Of a stretch of 64,000 nucleotides of DNA, positions 55,601 to 61,600 are shown one piece after another. The first letter of the stretch is position 1; each line of letters opens with the position of its first letter. Source of the stretch: Enoplolaimus lenunculus (taxonomy: Eukaryota; Nematoda; Enoplea; Enoplida; Thoracostomopsidae); the NCBI GenBank assembly GCA_030248215.1, contig JASANG010001091.1, forward strand, positions 186,501-250,500, given 5' to 3'. Made by a program: the position numbers and the translations under genes. The notes under the pieces were generated by a model, which saw nothing but the letters and a program-made list of their open reading frames with translations, did not search any database and was not told where the DNA came from.

Positions 55601-58600
55601 TAGGGATACTTGGTAGATGAAGGGTGTTTTTTATTTTGAAAACGTGATAGTTACCAGGGTGGGTAACAATAAAATGATTATATAATATTTTTTATTTTAC
55701 TGCCAACACACCTAGGATTCGGAGGATGAATGCATTTCGTCCTGAACGTTACCGGGCCAATAGCTAAGGGGTGGCCGGGGGGGCTGAGCCTGCCCTGGAG
55801 AAGATTTGTTGCCCCCCTAGAAATTTTTCAGCCTTGCTTGTAAGGCACCGAAAACACTTGTATGCCTCTCCTGCAAAAATTTCCAGCCTCATTAGCAAAG
55901 TGTGCTAGCTATGATCCTGGACACTACTCGTTTGCAATATCATTCTGGAACAGATTATACAGTTTTCTGCGATATAATTTCACGTTTTTTTGATGTATTT
56001 TCAGGTTACTGGCTTGACTTCGAACACTGAATATTTCTTACGCGTTCGTGCTAAACACAAAAACGGAAAGATGGGACCAGAAAGCCCGGAAGCGAGAGCT
56101 CGAACCAAATGTGGAAGTAAGTTATCTTTTGGTATTCAACTAGGCGTTGGTTTACTTGACCCGACACTGGGATTTGATTTGAGTGAAGGCAAAAGTTTTC
56201 TATTCTTTAGCCAAAATTAAAGCTGACGCTGAGGTTCTAGCTTAGCCCTGAATCTAAGTTAAAGCTTCTACCTATCCCTATTTTATAATACCTTAGGTTT
56301 AGGCGAAGCGTATGCTTACTTTATGAAACCGGTCACTTTTGCAGGGGGGGGAATAAAATAGTATTTTCATCTCAAATTCGTGTAGCAGGGAATAAGGACG
56401 GAGTTTGGAGGGGTACGAATCAAATCCCCCGGCTTATGATTTTTAACCAAGTGATTTTAGTTAATTTTTTCGTTTGATAGCAATAAAACACAGCCAGCCA
56501 CCTCGAGGTTTTGGCCCATGTAAACATCTGGTGTAATGCAGGTCCACGCTGTGATGGCGTTGAATTATTGAGCGAAAGCTTAGCGTATTGAAATTGTCAA
56601 ATTTTGATTTAACATTTAAAATTGTGCTGTCACGAAGTTACGAACATTAATTTATTACTATACTTGAGCCCCAAAGTAAAGATTAAATCCCACATACGGG
56701 TCCGTAGCCATCACGAGGCTCAGCCCTTAACGGAAAAATGTCCCCTAGAAAATTGTCAACCTTGCTTGTCGGTCATCAAAACGCCTTGTATGCCGCTGCT
56801 GGAAACTGTTTTAGCGTCCCTAGCAAAGTGAGATGGCTTCGAGCTTGCTCACGTTACGCTGTGGTTTTGTGCCGGCTCAACATTAATTGTCGCGTAAATT
56901 GAACTCAAATTTTCAGAACCACAACAGCCACCGTCCGGTGTGAAAGCTACGTCGCCGAATGTCAAAACGGTACATGTAACCTGGCAGGTAAGAATAATAT
57001 TTAAAAACCGGTAAACATCAATTACTATAATCATGAACGGGTTTTGCCTAAAAACGTCAGATTTGAATCAAAATTTTCACACTGGTTCTCACGTTCTCAC
57101 GGTCATCTGGAACCGATCAGGGACGTTTCAAACAAGTGTTCCTTTGGGAAACGAGTTGAAGCTGCTGTCAGGATTTTGAGGGAACAGTATAAAATTTACG
57201 TGCCAGATATGTAAAGAAGGGTGTATAATTGTCACAAAAAAGCGTTCAGAAAACGGGGCATATCGCACTTTTCTGATGCACTGTAAATTTCAGTAAATTA
57301 ATTTTAGTTCAGAATGAGTTGAATCACTGAGTCTGAACAGAATTGTAAATTCTGAATTGATTGAAAGCTTTCTGAGTTAATTAATCAACTCACCCAGAAT
57401 GAAATTTAGCTCACAATGAGTTAATGTTTACTGTTATTAACTCATAAATAATCAAAAATGACTCATTCATTTGCAACGTTTATTAATCAAACTCACTGGA
57501 ATTTACAGTCTGGTATTGAAAATGTTCAAAACTGATATTCTATAAAGACTTGACATCTCAATTGAAATACGACACAGTTGTCGTAACAGACGCCATAAGA
57601 CCTGCTGAAACCAAATTCTCGGAACAAAGCAGCCGAAAATGAGCAAATTAGGCACTCGAGTTTGCCCACGAGGTTGATATTATGTGTGTGGGAACTGTTT
57701 TTTGGAGTGACTTAGGTTAATTTATGACTGGCGTTGGAAAATCTGTGATAAAGTGTATCGTTTTTCATATTTCAGCCGCCGTCACCCGAAACGTGGAATT
57801 GCGATCGAGTTGTATTTGTTTTGAAATATATGAACGGAACCGGTGTTGAGTATAGCGTTGACTTTGATCCGTCGCTCGGTGAAAATAGTGTCGACATTGA
57901 AGCGAAACCTGGCTCTGATTGGACGCTTTATATGCAAACGGTTGCAATTGAAAAGTCGGATCCGAACGCGTGGCAAACAGATCCGGAACGCGGTATGGAA
58001 AGCGATCGCTCGGATTCAGTTAAACTTCACGTTGAAGCACCACCAGGTAAGACTGCGACTTCGCCTCAAGTGCTGGGACGGGGGTATACCGAGCTTCGAT
58101 TGCCCCCCTACGTTCATCATCGCACCCCGTCGTCACAAATTATCTATGTTAGAACAAGTGTTGCGTGCTAACTTAAAAAATGTTCCTGCCCCATCTACGA
58201 ACAATTCCTGTTCGCGGGATTGAACCCAGTATATTACGAGCGAATGTTACTTTTAGTGCCGTAACTGTAAATTACGTATATTTCTAAGCCTAAGCCTAAG
58301 CATAGAAAAGTGTACATCTAAGCCGAAGCCTTAGCGAAAAATATAGAGGCTAAAATGTATACCTACGTTTTGCAGTCCTACTAGAAAACGGGGCGGCTCT
58401 CAAAGTAACACGAGCAAGTGTATGAATGGCCATTACTATAATCTAGACGTGGTTTGGATTTTAGTTTTTTTTTCATATTTTAGCAATTTTTGAAGTTATT
58501 ATTTCAGAAAAGATCTATGTTACCGTAACCAAAGACGGTTCGCGTGGAGCAATTGTCGACTGGGAATATTCCGACAAAGATTATCCGTATGGCGTCGATG

Positions 58601-61600
58601 CCCAATACCAAATGTTACAAAAAGGCAGCTGTCAGCCGAGTTATTTTGAACCAACGTCTCGCTATAACGTTCAAGATAAACGATTTGTGTTAGAAGTAAA
58701 CAAAAAAACTACGCAGCCGGTTCTACGCAATGCGCAAAAGTTAGAGAGTGCACAAACATATTCACGCATATTTTCTGTTCATAGAACAGTTACGTTTTAT
58801 GTTTTACGAATTAATTGTAAGCAAAGTAATCTAGAAAGTTGCCCGAAATACGTATGTGGTGCGTTCCAGCTGTAATATATAGATGAGGTGATGATATTTT
58901 TAGAATGCTTGATTGGAACAAGATTCGATGAGAAAATGTACCAGCGCGTGTTGCGTTTTCGCTTTACATCCGTCACTGTAATAATTGCTAAAATGCACAT
59001 AAATGTGTTACAATCATTTTCCAGCTATCACATTTCGTCAAATTTTATGCCATTAGCATATATTTGATCACTACGCGAGGCGCCACGTATGTACCAACCT
59101 AACAATAACGCTTGTTAAAGCTGGGCCCTTGTTCACTTTTCCGCAATGCACTTAGGCTTAGGCTTAAGTTTACGAAACGGTTTACCTAAACATAAACCTA
59201 AGAATTTGACTGAGACTTTACCTAAACGTAAAGAATAACTTCAAAATGTCAGGGAAGTATACAACAGTCTTAAACCTGTTTTTTACTGGAGCAAACCTTA
59301 TTTTTCGTGGTATGTCTTACATTTTAGGACCTGGAACCGTATTCTAAATACGAAATTGTTCTTACGTCACGCACACCAGCCAATCTGCTCCCACAAGGAA
59401 CCTCAACGGCTAAAGAAACGGTTACATTTACGACCGGAAGCGAAAGTAAGTTGTTACGGTCGGGGGCGGGTCGGTATATGTGCACGGTAAAGTGTATGTA
59501 AACCAACAAAAAATCGCCTAACTACTCGAAACTTGTTTCAACGTTTTAATTACAGAAAAATAGCTTGGCAAAAATTGTGACGTAATCTACTCAGGTTTAT
59601 AGTGTGAAACACAGTTTGATTTGAAATATTTTAGGCAAAGGTACGTAAAAATTGTATGTTTCCTCAAGTTTGTTGCCACTGACACGCAATGTGATACTGT
59701 TTTAGAGCCTACTGGCGAACCAGAAGACGTCCAAGTTGTTGAACGAGGCGAAACCAATTTACGATTTTCGTGGGAGCCACCTGTGTGCGATAAACAAAAC
59801 GGTGAAATTAGCCAGTATGAGTACAGCTTTACCGGAGTCGACGACTGGGTACAGGTGAGAAAGGGTTCCGGGTCTTTTTCAATTGTTTTAGTTTAGCAGT
59901 TGAAAACTGCGGTTTGGTTCAAAATTTGCTATCGTCCAGTTGAATAACTGAATCAGATTACTAATATTTTGCGGGTTTCGAAATAATATTTTTGGTGGTT
60001 GAACAAATTTTCAATGTAATTTGAAACGTTCCGTTGAAATCGACTGGCCTGCACAAGTTTCCAGCAATCAGTACGTTTTCTGTGGGCGTTATTTAATGTG
60101 AAAATAGGATTTTTATCGAAGTATTTAATTTTTATATGCATAGAAAATCACTGTCAATTCCAATGAGTTGATTAATCAATTCAAAGAGAAAATTAGTTAT
60201 TTCTGGTTTTTTCTGAGTTATTAACAATAAATATTAACTCATACTGAGCTGATTTAATTTCGCGTGAGTTGATTAATTAACTCAGAATGAGTTCAATCAA
60301 TTTTTGAATTTTGAGTTCTGAAAGACCAAATTTACAGCTCCGACTTCTGAGTGGATTCAACTCTGAGATAAAATCGACATGTAATGAGAAATAAATACAG
60401 CTATATTGTCATATATATACAAAAGGTATCAACCATCCAAACACCAGAATACGGGCTACGCCGAAGCTTCGGCATTGTTTGAAATTTTAGGGTGAAACCA
60501 TTCAAACGACTACAGCACGACAATCAGTTAATGTTGACGATTTGATTCCGGGTACTCTGTATCGGTTCAAAGTTCGTGCGTGGACCTCAGCAGGCGAAGG
60601 CCCGTGGTCACCTGACCTTGATGTTCGGACCGGTGGTGATGGTAAGGTTGTTTACATTTAGCTCTTTCTCACATGAATATTTTCTATTTTTTTGTTAATT
60701 AGACAGCTTTTAGTTCAATAAACAATAACGCTTTCGTTCAGCCATTTACGGGGTTTTTTTGTCAGAAGAATATGGCAGAAAATGGTCAGTTTAATTGTAT
60801 CTCACATGAATATTTTCTATTTCATCTGAAATATTGTATAATTGCTGATTATTGTGGTAATAGCGATTTTGCCATATCATATTTTGTTAACCCCCTCTTT
60901 AAGACGGCCTGTAGCTGAGAAGGAGGGCTCAGCCGCCACCCTGGAAAAACTTTTACCCTTCCTCCTAGAAAATTGTCAACCTTGCTTGTAAGTCAACGAA
61001 ATCCTTTGGATTCCCTCCGGAAATTTTTTTCGCCCCCTAGAAAGGTGAGCTGGCTACGGGCCTGGTTTCAAGGATTTTAGCGAAAATTATAAAGAGTATC
61101 AGGATAAGCAAACCATCGCTACTTTTTGTGTGTCCTGTTATTCTAAGCTAGACCTATGCATATGTCAATGGATTGGACGTGTTTGACTTAACCTATGGAT
61201 TATTTGTCAGCGGTTGATCCAGATAAAGATTATGGCAGATTCACGGGCTGAGTTCAACTCAACTAAGCGAAATTTTGACGCATACACTCGGTTGAGGCAA
61301 TTCGACTCGAAGCATTTTTCAATTTAATGTTTGACAAAGTGCTTTTGTTTAATGCGAAGGGGGGGGGGGGTCACGGGCACCAAGTGACCCCCTTCTAGTT
61401 CCGTCTTTGAGTATATTGAACTTCTTGATGTTGTTGTTGCCGAAACGTTGCTTTCTCCGGATTGCACGAGTCATTGTTGTTAGTTTAACAAAGGCATATA
61501 AGTTGAGTTAATAATTACTTGTTTCAGTGGTGGGCATTCCACGCGAGCTACATCCGGTCGACGCTACGTACAATTCGATCACAATATCATGGTTACCTCC

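Noticed and set aside
59635-59646. Tiny extra exon gcaaag between exons 56 and 57
   Set aside because: It has an AG before and gtacgt after, but exons 56 and 57 already join in phase at a domain border, so no residues are missing.
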